NCBI RefSeq assembly: GCF_003113265.1
Contig: NZ_PUIV01000004.1
Span: forward strand, 124,001 to 188,000
Reading direction: 5' to 3'
From: Methylosinus sporium
GTDB lineage: Bacteria; Pseudomonadota; Alphaproteobacteria; Rhizobiales; Beijerinckiaceae
Length of the DNA: 64,000 bases
Part shown: positions 54,409 through 62,679 of the stretch, in pieces
How the letters are laid out: each line of letters opens with the position of its first letter
How positions within the stretch are numbered: position 1 is the first letter of the stretch
Translations under genes and position numbers: made by a program
The notes under the pieces: generated by a model
What the model was told of the DNA's origin: nothing
The model's database searches: none
What the model saw: the letters and a program-made list of their open reading frames with translations, nothing else

Positions 54409-56036
54409 TCCGTCTGCGCGGCGGTCATGTCGTCGATCCCGCGACGGGCGTCGACGGCGTCGCCGACGTCTATTTCGAGGATGGGCGGATCGTCGCTCCG
54501 CCGCAGGGCCGCGAGCCGGACGAGGATTATGACGTCGCCGGCCATATCGTCATGGCCGGCGCGATCGACATCCACTCCCATATCGCCGGCGGCAATGTGA
54601 ACTCGGCGCGGCTGCTGCTGCCCGAGATGCACCGCTCGATCCGCGCGCGCCTCGACGGAACGCCGCTCGCGACCGCCAAATGGTCGACCTTCGAGACCGG
54701 CCGCCTCTATGCGCAAATGGGCTTCACCACTGTGGTCGAGCCCGCCGTCGCGCCGCACCACGCGCTGCAATCGCATTTGGAGCTCGGCGACGTTCCGATC
54801 ATCGACAAGGGCGCGCTGACGGTGCTCGGCAATGACGACTTCCTGCTCGCCGTGCTGCGCGAGCGGGAGAGCGAGACCGCCATCGCCGATTATGTCGCGC
54901 AGACTGTTCAAGCGACGGGCACGCTCGGCCTCAAATGCATCAATCCCGGCGGAGCCGACGCCTTCAAGCAGAATATGCGCGCCTTCGGCCTCGACGAGAT
55001 CGTGCCCTTCTATGGCGTGACCTCGCGGCATATCTTCAAATCGCTGCAAAAGGCGACGCAGACGGTCGGCATTCCGCATCCGCTGCATCTGCACATGAAC
55101 AATCTCGGCATCGCCGGCAATATCGACACGGCGCTCGCGACGATCGACGCCGCCGAGGGCCTGCCGATGCATCTCGCCCATGTGCAATTCTACGCCTATG
55201 GGCTCGAGGGCAAGAACGCCTTCTCCTCCGCGGCCCCCGCGCTCGCGGCCAAGATCAACGCCAATAAGAACATCACCGTCGACGTCGGCGCTGTGATGTT
55301 CGGCGACACGGTGACCATCTCCTCCGACGTGCTGCGCCAGTTCAACAGCCTGTCGGGCGCGATCCCGAAGAAGGGCGTCATCTTCGACGGCGACGCCAAT
55401 GGCGGCGGCGTCGTGCCCTACGCCTATCGTATCTCCAATTATTACAATGCCATACAATGGGCGGCGGGCCTCGAGCTGTTCCTGCTGATCGAGGATCCGC
55501 TGCAGGTCTTCTTCACCACCGACCATCCCAATGGCGGGCCGTTCACCACCTATCCGGAGCTGTTCGCGCTGCTGATGAGCGCTGAGCTGCGCGCGCAATG
55601 GATGGAGCGCCTGCCGGCCGATGTGCTGGAGATGACGTCGCTCCCGTCGATCAAGCGCGAATATACGCTCAATGAGATCGCGCTCATGAGCCGGGCCGGA
55701 CCGGCGCGCCTCTATGGCTTTACCGATCGCGGCCGTCTCGGCGAAGGCGCCGTCGCCGATATCGCCGTCTATAAGCCGCAGAAAGACAAGGCGGGAATGT
55801 TCCGCAACGCCGCCTATGTGTTCAAGGATGGCGAAAACGTCGTGCGCGACGGCGTCGTGACGCGCTACACCAAGGGCAAGACGCTGCGCGTGCGCCCCGG
55901 CTACGACCGCGCGATCGAGAAGCGTCTCGACGCCTATTACGACGAGCTCTATGGCCTCTCGCGCTCGATCTTCGACGTGCCCGAGGCGGCGCTCGCCGGC
56001 CGAAGCGTCTATGCGGAGGTCGCATGCCGCAATTGA
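54402..56036 (+). CDS. fhcA: Formyltransferase/hydrolase complex subunit A, copy 1
   Basis: Amidohydrolase-fold subunit that hydrolyses the formyl group from formyl-methylofuran, giving formate. The 544 residues contain the binuclear zinc ligands His58 and His60 (AIDIHSHIAGG), the probable carboxylated Lys178 (LGLKCINPGG), HLHMNNLG, HLAHVQFYAYG and the catalytic Asp in FTTDHPNGG, so it looks catalytically intact. GTG 54402 overlaps the fhcB end. It is followed after only 22 bases by a second full fhcA of exactly the same length; by eye the two share roughly 70 percent of residues. One of two tandem paralogues. Confidence 0.95.
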   Translation: MLIRLRGGHVVDPATGVDGVADVYFEDGRIVAPPQGREPDEDYDVAGHIVMAGAIDIHSHIAGGNVNSARLLLPEMHRSIRARLDGTPLATAKWSTFETGRLYAQMGFTTVVEPAVAPHHALQSHLELGDVPIIDKGALTVLGNDDFLLAVLRERESETAIADYVAQTVQATGTLGLKCINPGGADAFKQNMRAFGLDEIVPFYGVTSRHIFKSLQKATQTVGIPHPLHLHMNNLGIAGNIDTALATIDAAEGLPMHLAHVQFYAYGLEGKNAFSSAAPALAAKINANKNITVDVGAVMFGDTVTISSDVLRQFNSLSGAIPKKGVIFDGDANGGGVVPYAYRISNYYNAIQWAAGLELFLLIEDPLQVFFTTDHPNGGPFTTYPELFALLMSAELRAQWMERLPADVLEMTSLPSIKREYTLNEIALMSRAGPARLYGFTDRGRLGEGAVADIAVYKPQKDKAGMFRNAAYVFKDGENVVRDGVVTRYTKGKTLRVRPGYDRAIEKRLDAYYDELYGLSRSIFDVPEAALAGRSVYAEVACRN

Positions 56037-56041
56037 TTCGC
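56024..56041 (+). pseudogene. Remnant of the fhcD start codons between the fhcA copies
   Basis: Overlapping the 3' end of fhcA copy 1 is ATGCCGCAATTGATTCGC, reading M-P-Q-L-I-R. These are exactly the first six codons of fhcD, which overlaps the end of copy 2 in the same manner at 57681. The frame then diverges and closes after a few codons. It marks the right-hand boundary of the duplicated segment. Confidence 0.85.
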
Positions 56042-56058
56042 CATTGGGAGCACGCGTC

Positions 56059-57693
56059 ATGCTGACCCGTCTCTACGGCGGCCATGTCGTCGACCCGGTC
56101 AATGGCGTCGATGGCGTCGGCGACCTCTATTTCGAGGACGGCCGCATCGTCGCGCCGCCCGAGGGACGGTCGGCGGACGTCGAGCATGACGTCTCCGGCC
56201 ATATCGTCATGGCCGGCGCCATAGACATCCACTCCCATATCGCCGGCGGCGGCGTGAACACCGCCCGCCTGCTGCTGCCGGAGGCGCATCGCGCCCATCG
56301 GCCGCGGCCCGCCAACACGCCGCTGTCGACGGCCGGCTGGTCCACCTTCGAGACCGGCCGCCTCTATGCGCAAATGGGCTACACGACGGTCATAGAGCCG
56401 GCCGTGTCGCCTCATCACGCGCTGCACGCCCATCTCGAGCTCGCCGATATTCCGATCATCGACAAGGGCTTCCTGACGGTGCTCGGCAATGAGGATTTCC
56501 TCCTCTCCGCCTTCCGCGACGGCGCGACTCAGGATTCGGTGGTCGATTACATCGGCGCCACGCTCGAGGCGACGCGCGCGATCGGCGTCAAATGCGTGAA
56601 CGCCGGCGGCGTCGACGCCTTCAAGCAGAATATCCGCCATTTCTCGCTCGACGATGTGGTGCCGGAATATGGCCTCTCCTCGCGCGAGATTTTCCAGACC
56701 TTGCAGCGGGCGGTGAACGCCACCAAGATCCGCCATCCGCTGCATCTGCACATGAATAATCTCGGGCTGCCCGGCAATGTCGAGACGGCGCTGGCGACGA
56801 TCGACTCCTCGCAGGGCCTGCCGCTGCATCTCGCCCATGTGCAATTCTACGCCTATGGCACAGAGGGCAAGAACGGCTTCTCCTCGGCGGCGGCGCGATT
56901 CGCCGAGAAGATCAACGCCAATAAGAATGTCACCGTCGACGTCGGTCAGGTGATGTTCGCCGACATCGTCACGATCTCTTCCGATGTGATGAAGCAGTTC
57001 AACAGCCTGCCCGGCGGCCGGCCGAAGAAGGGCGTCATCTTCGACGGCGACTCCAATGGCCTCGGCGTCGTGCCCTATTCCTACCGCGTGTCGGACTTCT
57101 TCAATGCGGTGCAATGGGCGGCGGGCCTCGAGCTGTTCCTGCTCTGCGATGATCCGATGCAGGTGTTCTTCACCACCGATCATCCCAATGGCGCGCCCTT
57201 CACCACCTATCCGGAAGTCTTCGCTCTGCTGATGAGCGCCGACAAGCGCGCACAATATTGCTCGCGCCTGCCGGCCGATGTGCTGGAGCTGACCAATCTT
57301 CCGGCGCTGAAGCGCGAATATTCCTTCTATGAGATCGCGACCATGACCCGCGCGGCGCCGCGCAAGCTCTATGGCTTCGAGGATCGCGGCCAATTGGGCG
57401 CGGGCTCGGTCGCCGATATTGCGGTCTACAAGCCGCAGCCCGACAAAGCGGCGATGTTCCGCAGCGCCGCCTATGTCTTCAAGGATGGCAATCTCGTCGT
57501 GCGCGACGGCAAAGTCTCGCATTACACCAAGGGAAGGACGCTGCGCGTGCGGCCCGAATACGATCGCAAGATCAACAGTCGCCTCGACAAATATTACGAC
57601 GGCCTCTACGGCCTGCCGCGCTCCCTATTCGAGGTGCAGGATGCGGCGCTCCCCAACGCGGACGCCTTCGCGGAGGTTCCATGCCGCAGCTGA
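56059..57693 (+). CDS. fhcA: Formyltransferase/hydrolase complex subunit A, copy 2
   Basis: Second fhcA, 544 residues, same reading order and ligands as copy 1: His58 and His60 (IDIHSHIAGGG), Lys178 (IGVKCVNAGG), HLHMNNLG, HLAHVQFYAYG, FTTDHPNGA. It differs through the protein, for example HRAHRPRPANTPLS against HRSIRARLDGTPLA near 78-90. Sequence divergence without loss of any metal ligand implies both copies are under selection. It overlaps the fhcD start by 13 bases. Whether the complex uses either one or a mixture is not decided by sequence. Confidence 0.95.
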   Translation: MLTRLYGGHVVDPVNGVDGVGDLYFEDGRIVAPPEGRSADVEHDVSGHIVMAGAIDIHSHIAGGGVNTARLLLPEAHRAHRPRPANTPLSTAGWSTFETGRLYAQMGYTTVIEPAVSPHHALHAHLELADIPIIDKGFLTVLGNEDFLLSAFRDGATQDSVVDYIGATLEATRAIGVKCVNAGGVDAFKQNIRHFSLDDVVPEYGLSSREIFQTLQRAVNATKIRHPLHLHMNNLGLPGNVETALATIDSSQGLPLHLAHVQFYAYGTEGKNGFSSAAARFAEKINANKNVTVDVGQVMFADIVTISSDVMKQFNSLPGGRPKKGVIFDGDSNGLGVVPYSYRVSDFFNAVQWAAGLELFLLCDDPMQVFFTTDHPNGAPFTTYPEVFALLMSADKRAQYCSRLPADVLELTNLPALKREYSFYEIATMTRAAPRKLYGFEDRGQLGAGSVADIAVYKPQPDKAAMFRSAAYVFKDGNLVVRDGKVSHYTKGRTLRVRPEYDRKINSRLDKYYDGLYGLPRSLFEVQDAALPNADAFAEVPCRS

Positions 57694-58586
57694 TCCGCAA
57701 GGGAATTCGCATCGACGAGAGCTTCGCCGAAGCCTTTCCGATGACCGGCTCCGGCGTGGTCGTCACCGCGCCGACCCGCAAATGGGCCATGCAGGCCGCG
57801 ACCACCATGACCGGCTATGCGACGTCGGTCATCGGCTGCGACTGCGAGGCCGGCATAGACTGCGAATTGTCGACGCGCGAGACGCCGGACGGACGTCCGG
57901 GCGTGCGCGTGCTGCTCTTCGGCTTCTCGCCCAAGAGCGTCGAGAAGGCGCTGGTCAATCGCATCGGCCAATGCGTGCTGACCTGTCCCGGCTCGGCCGT
58001 CTTCTCCGCCTTCGACGGCGAGGCGAAGATCAAGGTCGGCGACTCCATGCGCCAATTCGGCGACAAATGGCAGATTTCCAAGGCGATCGACGGCCGCCGC
58101 TACTGGCGCGTGCCGGTGATGGACGGCGAGTTCCTGGTGGAATCTTCCGTCGGCCTCACCAAGAAATCGGTCGGCGGCGGCAATCTGCTCATCATGGGCG
58201 AGGATTGGGCCAAGACGATGCGCGCGACCGAAGCCGCCGTGGAGGCCGTCCATGCGACGCCCGACGCCATCGCCCCCTTCCCCGGCGGCGTGGTGCGCTC
58301 CGGCTCCAAGGTCGGCTCGAAATATAAGGGCATGGGCGCCTCGACCAATGACGCCTATTGTCCGACGCTGCGCGGCGCGACCAATAGCGCGCTCGACGCC
58401 GACATCGGCTGCGTGCTGGAGATCGTCATCGACGGCCTCACCAGCGAGGCGGTCGCAGCGGGGATGCGCGCCGGCTTGAAGGCGATCATCGCGCTCGGCC
58501 CCAAGCAGGGCGCCAAGCGCGTCGGCGCCGGCAATTACGGCGGGAAACTCGGCCCCTTCCACTATCATTTGAAGGATCTCGTGTAA
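57681..58586 (+). CDS. fhcD: Formylmethanofuran--H4MPT formyltransferase
   Basis: Ftr homologue, 301 residues, transferring the formyl group between formyl-H4MPT and methylofuran. It starts MPQLIRKGIRIDESFAEAF and has TYPICAL Ftr blocks: TTMTGYATSVIGCDCEAGID, LTCPGSAVFSAFDG, GGGNLLIMGEDW, and FPGGVVRSGSKVGSKYKGMGASTNDAYCPTLRG. Its first codons overlap fhcA copy 2, and the stop is directly followed by the fhcC GTG. Normal length, complete. Confidence 0.96.
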   Translation: MPQLIRKGIRIDESFAEAFPMTGSGVVVTAPTRKWAMQAATTMTGYATSVIGCDCEAGIDCELSTRETPDGRPGVRVLLFGFSPKSVEKALVNRIGQCVLTCPGSAVFSAFDGEAKIKVGDSMRQFGDKWQISKAIDGRRYWRVPVMDGEFLVESSVGLTKKSVGGGNLLIMGEDWAKTMRATEAAVEAVHATPDAIAPFPGGVVRSGSKVGSKYKGMGASTNDAYCPTLRGATNSALDADIGCVLEIVIDGLTSEAVAAGMRAGLKAIIALGPKQGAKRVGAGNYGGKLGPFHYHLKDLV

Positions 58587-59399
58587 GTGAAGCCGCTTCT
58601 CTTCACGCTGAAAGCCGAGCCCGACCAGCGGCTCGACCTCTCGCCCCTGACGCCCGATCGGCTCGTCGGCCGCTCGGCGAAGGAAATCGAGTCCCTTTCC
58701 ATCGGCACGACGCGCAAGAGCGTGGCGGTCGGCGATATCTTCAAGGTCAAGCTCGGCGACGCGACCTCGGTGCGCTTCGACGGCGGCTCCGATCGCTTCG
58801 ATCTTCTCGGCGCCAAGCTGCTGCCGGGCTTCGAGATTCATGTCGAGGGCGATGTCGGCGCGCAGCTCGGCCGCGCGGCCAAGGGCGGAACCATCACGGT
58901 CGCCGGCGACGCCGGCCCCTATGTCGCCTCGCAATCCGCGGGCGCGAATATCGATATTTACGGTGACGCCGGGGATTTCCTGGGCGCGCCGCTGGCAGGC
59001 GAGATCCCCGGCATGTCCGGCGGCCGCGTCGTCGTGCGCGGCAGCGTCGGCGCGCGTTGCGGAGATCGGCTGCGCCGCGGCATCATCATCGTCGAGGGCG
59101 ACGCGGGCGAGGATTTGGGCGCTAGAGCCATCGCCGGCACGATCATCGTGCTGGGGACGGCCGAGGGCGAGCGCATCGGCTATCTCAACAAGCGCGCGTC
59201 CATCGTGCTCTCCGAGCAGCGCGAGCTCGGACCGACTTACGTGGATTGCGGCGCGCATAATCTCGGCTTCGCCAAGCTCTTCGCCAAATCTCTCGCGGCA
59301 GAGAGCCGCGGCGCCTCGCGCCTGCTCTCCGGCCGCCTGCAACGCTTCGCCGGCGACACGGCGGTATTCGGCAAGGGCGAGGTGCTGCTGCCGGCGTGA
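58587..59399 (+). CDS. fhcC: Formyltransferase/hydrolase complex subunit C
   Basis: Subunit C of the Fhc complex, 270 residues. The protein is a right-handed beta-helix of GxxGxxxG repeats like the C-terminal part of glutamate synthase: GFEIHVEGDVGAQLGRAAKGG, VAGDAGPYVASQSAGANIDIYGDAGDFLGAPLAG, GRVVVRGSVGARCGDRLRRG. Start is GTG 58587 immediately after the fhcD stop, with AAGGA about 13 bases upstream. Last gene of fhcB-A-A-D-C; the convergent MarR gene ends 39 bases later. Confidence 0.95.
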   Translation: MKPLLFTLKAEPDQRLDLSPLTPDRLVGRSAKEIESLSIGTTRKSVAVGDIFKVKLGDATSVRFDGGSDRFDLLGAKLLPGFEIHVEGDVGAQLGRAAKGGTITVAGDAGPYVASQSAGANIDIYGDAGDFLGAPLAGEIPGMSGGRVVVRGSVGARCGDRLRRGIIIVEGDAGEDLGARAIAGTIIVLGTAEGERIGYLNKRASIVLSEQRELGPTYVDCGAHNLGFAKLFAKSLAAESRGASRLLSGRLQRFAGDTAVFGKGEVLLPA

Positions 59400-59438
59400 G
59401 GCACGCGCAGCAGCATCCGAAGCGCCGACATCGAACCA

Positions 59439-59921
59439 TCAGCCGTCCGACGCGCGCTCGCGCCCTTGCGCTGCGTGTTGCGTTCGGCCTTCTTCCAGCC
59501 CGGACGCGAGCGTCGCGAGCAGCGCCCGCGCCGCGGCAATGTTCTCGACCTGCATTTTCGCCGATAGAGCGTCCATCCACTCGGCTTGCAGTTTCATCAC
59601 CTCTCGATACGCCGCCGCGCCCTGCGGCGTAGGGCCGAGCAGCTTGGCGCGCGCGTGCTTCGGATTGGGGCTGTAGAGCGCAAAACCCTCCCGCGCCAGC
59701 TCGTCGCCCAAACGCTGGACGCCCTGCCGGCTCTGCGACAGGCGGCGGCCGATTTCCGCTATGGTCGCCGCTCGGTGGACGATGACGCCCATGACCTGCC
59801 AACGGGCGGCGGTCAGGCCAAAGGGCGCGGTGAGCCTATTGCCGAACTCCGTCAGGCGGCCCGCGGTCAGCAATATCTCCCATACGAGCCCGCTCAGGGC
59901 TTCGCCGCGTGAAGTCGGCAT
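59439..59921 (-). CDS. MarR family transcriptional regulator
   Basis: A 160-residue winged-helix regulator: LTAARWQVMGVIVHRAATIAEIGRRLSQSRQGVQRLGDELARE is the HTH and LYSPNPKHARAKLLGPTPQG the wing. It is divergent from a SnoaL-like gene, with two palindromic boxes (TTGACA-N6-TGTCAA and a variant) in the gap, so it probably controls itself and that gene. GGAGGATCGATC precedes the ATG. The ligand is unknown. Confidence 0.92.
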   Translation of the reverse strand: MPTSRGEALSGLVWEILLTAGRLTEFGNRLTAPFGLTAARWQVMGVIVHRAATIAEIGRRLSQSRQGVQRLGDELAREGFALYSPNPKHARAKLLGPTPQGAAAYREVMKLQAEWMDALSAKMQVENIAAARALLATLASGLEEGRTQHAAQGRERASDG

Positions 59922-59949
59922 GATCGATCCTCCCTGAACAGCCTGGATA

Positions 59950-59993
59950 TTGACAATATACTGTCAAAATGCAAAAAGACAGTATGTTGTCAA
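59950..59993. promoter_or_regulatory. Two operator-like palindromes between MarR and SnoaL genes
   Basis: Box 1, 59950-59967, is a perfect TTGACA-N6-TGTCAA. Box 2, 59976-59993, is AAGACA-N6-TGTCAA with the core GACA-N6-TGTC. Centres are 26 bases apart. TATACT at 59957-59962 inside box 1 may be the -10 element of the rightward promoter, so bound repressor would block it. Confidence 0.7.
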
Positions 59994-60004
59994 TGGAGAG
60001 CGCC

Positions 60005-60400
60005 ATGACTCCGGCGGAGCTCGTCGAAGGCCTGTATGAGGATTGTCTGAATAAACGCCAGCTCGACCGGCTTGCCGAATATCTCGCCGCGGAATTCATC
60101 GGCGCGAATGGCGAAAGCGGCCCCGAGGGCTTCCGGCGGACGATCGAGCGCATCGTCTCTGCGTTTCCCGACCTCCGATTCGAGATCGAGGATTTGTTCG
60201 CGGCCGACGAAAAAGTGTGCTTGCGATGGCGTTTTCAGGCGGCGCAGCTCGGGCCGCTGGCCGGCGTCGCTCCTTCCGGCAAAACCGTCGTTCAAGAGGG
60301 GATCGCCATCTATCACGCCGCCGGCGGCAAGCTCTCCCGAGCATGGCTGCAGGTCGATCGATTGGGCGTCTTGCAGCAGATCGGAGCGGTGACGCTTTGA
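60005..60400 (+). CDS. SnoaL-like ester cyclase/isomerase family protein
   Basis: A 131-residue alpha+beta-barrel protein of the SnoaL/polyketide-cyclase type: AEYLAAEFIGANGESGPEGFRR, FPDLRFEIEDLFAADEKVCLRWRF, then LAGVAPSGKTVVQEGIAIYHAAGGKLSRAW. The fold covers cyclases, isomerases and dehydratases, so no precise activity is given. ATG 60005 has GGAG at eight bases; ATGs further upstream overlap the operator boxes. Probably induced when the divergent MarR protein is released. Confidence 0.85.
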   Translation: MTPAELVEGLYEDCLNKRQLDRLAEYLAAEFIGANGESGPEGFRRTIERIVSAFPDLRFEIEDLFAADEKVCLRWRFQAAQLGPLAGVAPSGKTVVQEGIAIYHAAGGKLSRAWLQVDRLGVLQQIGAVTL

Positions 60401-60685
60401 CCGCGCCCGCCGCCGCCAGCCTCATATGGGAGGATTGCCCGATCGCAGCCGCGCCGGGCCGCCGCGGCGAACGACCTTCCTCTCGAAACTTCCATAGGTT
60501 GCGGCGACGTCGGGAAGATTTGACGACACGCCGTCTCAAATTGCCGAATTGCGTGGGGCAGAGCTTCATGCTAGTCAATCGCCTAGCTCAAACCTGCCGG
60601 CTCATGCGGCCAAGCGCAAAGCAGCGAGAAGCGGGATGAGACATTCGCCTCGAAAGGGCGATTTCTTCGAACGGAGGAGATGAAC

Positions 60686-60763
60686 ATGGCCTGGACCGCC
60701 CCGGTGATCGTCGAAGTCTGCGTCGGCATGGAAATCACCAGCTACGAATCCGCCGAAATCTGA
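60686..60763 (+). CDS. pqqA: PQQ precursor peptide
   Basis: A 25-residue precursor of pyrroloquinoline quinone, cofactor of methanol dehydrogenase. It begins MAWTAPVIVEVCVGME and has the essential EITSYES block, whose Glu and Tyr are cross-linked by PqqE. GGAGGAGATGAAC before the ATG is a strong ribosome site. No pqqB-E gene lies in the window; instead a hairpin and a strong terminator follow, so this pqqA is transcribed alone, probably at a high level. It may be the sole pqqA or one of several copies. Confidence 0.93.
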   Translation: MAWTAPVIVEVCVGMEITSYESAEI

Positions 60764-60778
60764 ACGGATTTCGTGCTC

Positions 60779-60800
60779 GCCGCTTCTCTCGTGAAGCGGC
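60779..60800 (+). promoter_or_regulatory. Stem-loop immediately after pqqA
   Basis: Perfect 8-bp stem GCCGCTTC/GAAGCGGC with a TCTCGT loop, 15 bases after the pqqA stop. It has no T-tract; a likely role is to protect the short message from 3' decay. Confidence 0.6.
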
Positions 60801-60810
60801 CGAATTCAGC

Positions 60811-60871
60811 GAGCCGGTAGGAAGACCGCTCTCCTAACGGAGGCGACCTTCTTACCGGCTCGTAATTTTTT
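60811..60871 (+). terminator. Strong rho-independent terminator of pqqA
   Basis: A 14-bp stem (60811-60824 with 60848-60861, GAGCCGGTAGGAAG, one G-U pair), with an inner CTCC/GGAG hairpin in its loop. A run of six T at 60866-60871 begins five bases after the stem. One of the strongest terminators in the window. Confidence 0.88.
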
Positions 60872-61133
60872 GGTGCGCCATCGCCTGAGGCGGTCGGGCG
60901 CTGCACGCTCCCGCCCTACGCCATAATGCGCGAACGCTCGCGTCGGCGCCTCTCGCGCGACGCATGCGACCTCTTCGCACGCGACCTCTCCTCATGCGCG
61001 ATCTCGACAATCGCACGCCGCCGGCGTTACGCTCGCAGTGAGACGGCCGAGCTTTTCATCGCGCCATCGCATCGAAGTGAGAAAAGACACGACCGGCCCG
61101 CGGCGGGCGCCGGCGTCGTCGAGGAGGCCACAT
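60872..61133. other. Region between pqqA terminator and PepSY gene
   Basis: 262 bases without a credible gene; it must contain the promoter of the PepSY gene, whose GAGGAGG ribosome site is at 61121-61127. I see no further element. Confidence 0.5.
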
Positions 61134-62573
61134 ATGAATATGATCGTCCGCAATCTCGTCGGATCGCAGGATGCGTCCGTCCGCTCGGCAGCCTATCGCA
61201 CCATCTGGCGCTGGCATTTCTATGCGGGACTGTTCTGCCTGCCCTTCGTCGTCGTGCTGTCGCTCAGCGGCGCGGTCTATCTCTTCAAGCCGCAAATCGA
61301 CGCCTGGCTCGACCGGCCCTACGACCATATGGCGCTGAATGGCGCGCCGCAATCGCTCGACGCGCAAGTGGCGGCGGCGCAGGCCGCTCTGCCCGACGCG
61401 CGGCTGACCGCGCTCGAGCTGCGCGCCGATCCGGCCGACGCCGCCCGTGTGACCTTCATGACCGGGCGCCGCGGCTCCGAAGATTTCGCGATCCAGCGCG
61501 TGCTGGTGCGTCCCGACACGCTGGAAATTCTCGCCATTCAGGACGACAAATATCGCCCCTCGCAGCTCGCCTCCGCCATTCACGGCGATCTGCTGCTGGG
61601 GACGCCCGGCCATGTGCTGCTGGAGCTCGCCGGCGCCTGGGCCATCATCATGATCGTCAGCGGCCTCTATCTCTGGTGGCCGCGCGACGCGAAAGGTCTG
61701 GCCGGCGTCGCCTATCCACGCCTCGCCGAGGGCGGCCGAATTTTCTGGCGCGACCTCCACGCCGTCACCGGCCTGTGGGTGTCGTTTTTCGCTCTGTTCC
61801 TGCTCGTCACGGCGCTGCCCTGGACATTGGTCTGGGGCGAGAGCTTCCGCTATGTGCGCAATATCGGCGAGACGATGCTCGTCCATCCCGATTGGACGAC
61901 GGGGCCCGCAGACGCGCGGGAGCAGCGCAAGGAGCAGTTCCAGCAAGCCGCGCCCGCGCCGAGCGAACATGCGGAGCACCATGCGCATCACGCCGCCGCC
62001 GGCGACGCGGCGACGCGCGTCGGTTTCGATCGAATCGCGCCGATCGCGGCCGGGCTCGGCCTCGCCGAGCCGGTGATGATCTCGCCGCCAGGACCGGAGG
62101 GCGCCGCTTGGAAGGTCCAATCGCGAACGCAGAACCGCCCGCTGCGCAGGACGATCGAATTCGACCCGGCGAGCTTCGAGCAATTGCGCGAGACGGGCTT
62201 CGCCACGTCTCCGCTCATCGACCGCATCTTCGGAATCGGCGTCGCCGCGCATGAGGGGCAGCTGTTCGGCTGGCTCAATCAGCTGCTCGGCTTGCTGACT
62301 GTCGTCGCCTATCTGCTGCTCGTGGTCTCTTCCGTCGTTTTATGGTGGCGGCGGCGCCCGCGCGGCGCCCTGGGCGCGCCGCCGGCCTTCTCGCCCGAGC
62401 CGCGCCTCGCCCCTTTCATGCTGAGCCTCATCCTCGCCCTCGGCCTCTTCCTGCCGACGCTCGGCCTGTCTCTCCTCGCCGTGCTCGCGGCGGAAACGGT
62501 CATCCGCCGCGCTTTTCCGGGCGCGAGCCGCTGGCTCGGATTGCGCCCGATCGGCGCCGCGCGCCAACCCTAG
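61134..62573 (+). CDS. PepSY-associated transmembrane protein
   Basis: A 479-residue inner-membrane protein with four to five strong membrane segments. It opens with the family signature TIWRWHFYAGLFCLPFVVVLSLSGAVYLFKPQID, followed by a periplasmic PepSY-like part (LRADPADAARVTFMTG, SAIHGDLLLGTPGHVLLELAGAW) and WWPRDAKGL. A His-rich patch (HAEHHAHHAAAG, about 282-293) could bind metal. PepSY_TM proteins are often linked to siderophore uptake or ferric reduction. GAGGAGG precedes the ATG. Next downstream is a cytochrome c peroxidase, past a large palindrome. Confidence 0.88.
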   Translation: MNMIVRNLVGSQDASVRSAAYRTIWRWHFYAGLFCLPFVVVLSLSGAVYLFKPQIDAWLDRPYDHMALNGAPQSLDAQVAAAQAALPDARLTALELRADPADAARVTFMTGRRGSEDFAIQRVLVRPDTLEILAIQDDKYRPSQLASAIHGDLLLGTPGHVLLELAGAWAIIMIVSGLYLWWPRDAKGLAGVAYPRLAEGGRIFWRDLHAVTGLWVSFFALFLLVTALPWTLVWGESFRYVRNIGETMLVHPDWTTGPADAREQRKEQFQQAAPAPSEHAEHHAHHAAAGDAATRVGFDRIAPIAAGLGLAEPVMISPPGPEGAAWKVQSRTQNRPLRRTIEFDPASFEQLRETGFATSPLIDRIFGIGVAAHEGQLFGWLNQLLGLLTVVAYLLLVVSSVVLWWRRRPRGALGAPPAFSPEPRLAPFMLSLILALGLFLPTLGLSLLAVLAAETVIRRAFPGASRWLGLRPIGAARQP

Positions 62574-62587
62574 CTGCGAAGTATGAT

Positions 62588-62620
62588 TTTATGAGAGCCG
62601 GGCTTGCCGGCTCTCATAAA
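62588..62620. repeat. 33-bp palindrome between PepSY and peroxidase genes
   Basis: Perfect 14-bp inverted repeat (62588-62601 TTTATGAGAGCCGG with 62607-62620) around a GCTTG loop, 15 bases after the PepSY stop. The stem ends in AAA on the plus strand rather than a T-tract, so it is not a typical plus-strand terminator. It may be an operator, a transcript hairpin or a remnant of a mobile repeat. Confidence 0.75.
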
Positions 62621-62679
62621 TCGATACAGGATGCGCCCGCCGGAGCCCCAGCTCCGACTACGAGAAACGGCGGACCATC

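Noticed and set aside
54273-59342. Several 560-595 codon minus-strand frames opposite the fhc operon
   Set aside because: All are antisense shadows with similar composition because the two fhcA copies are similar; no independent evidence for coding.
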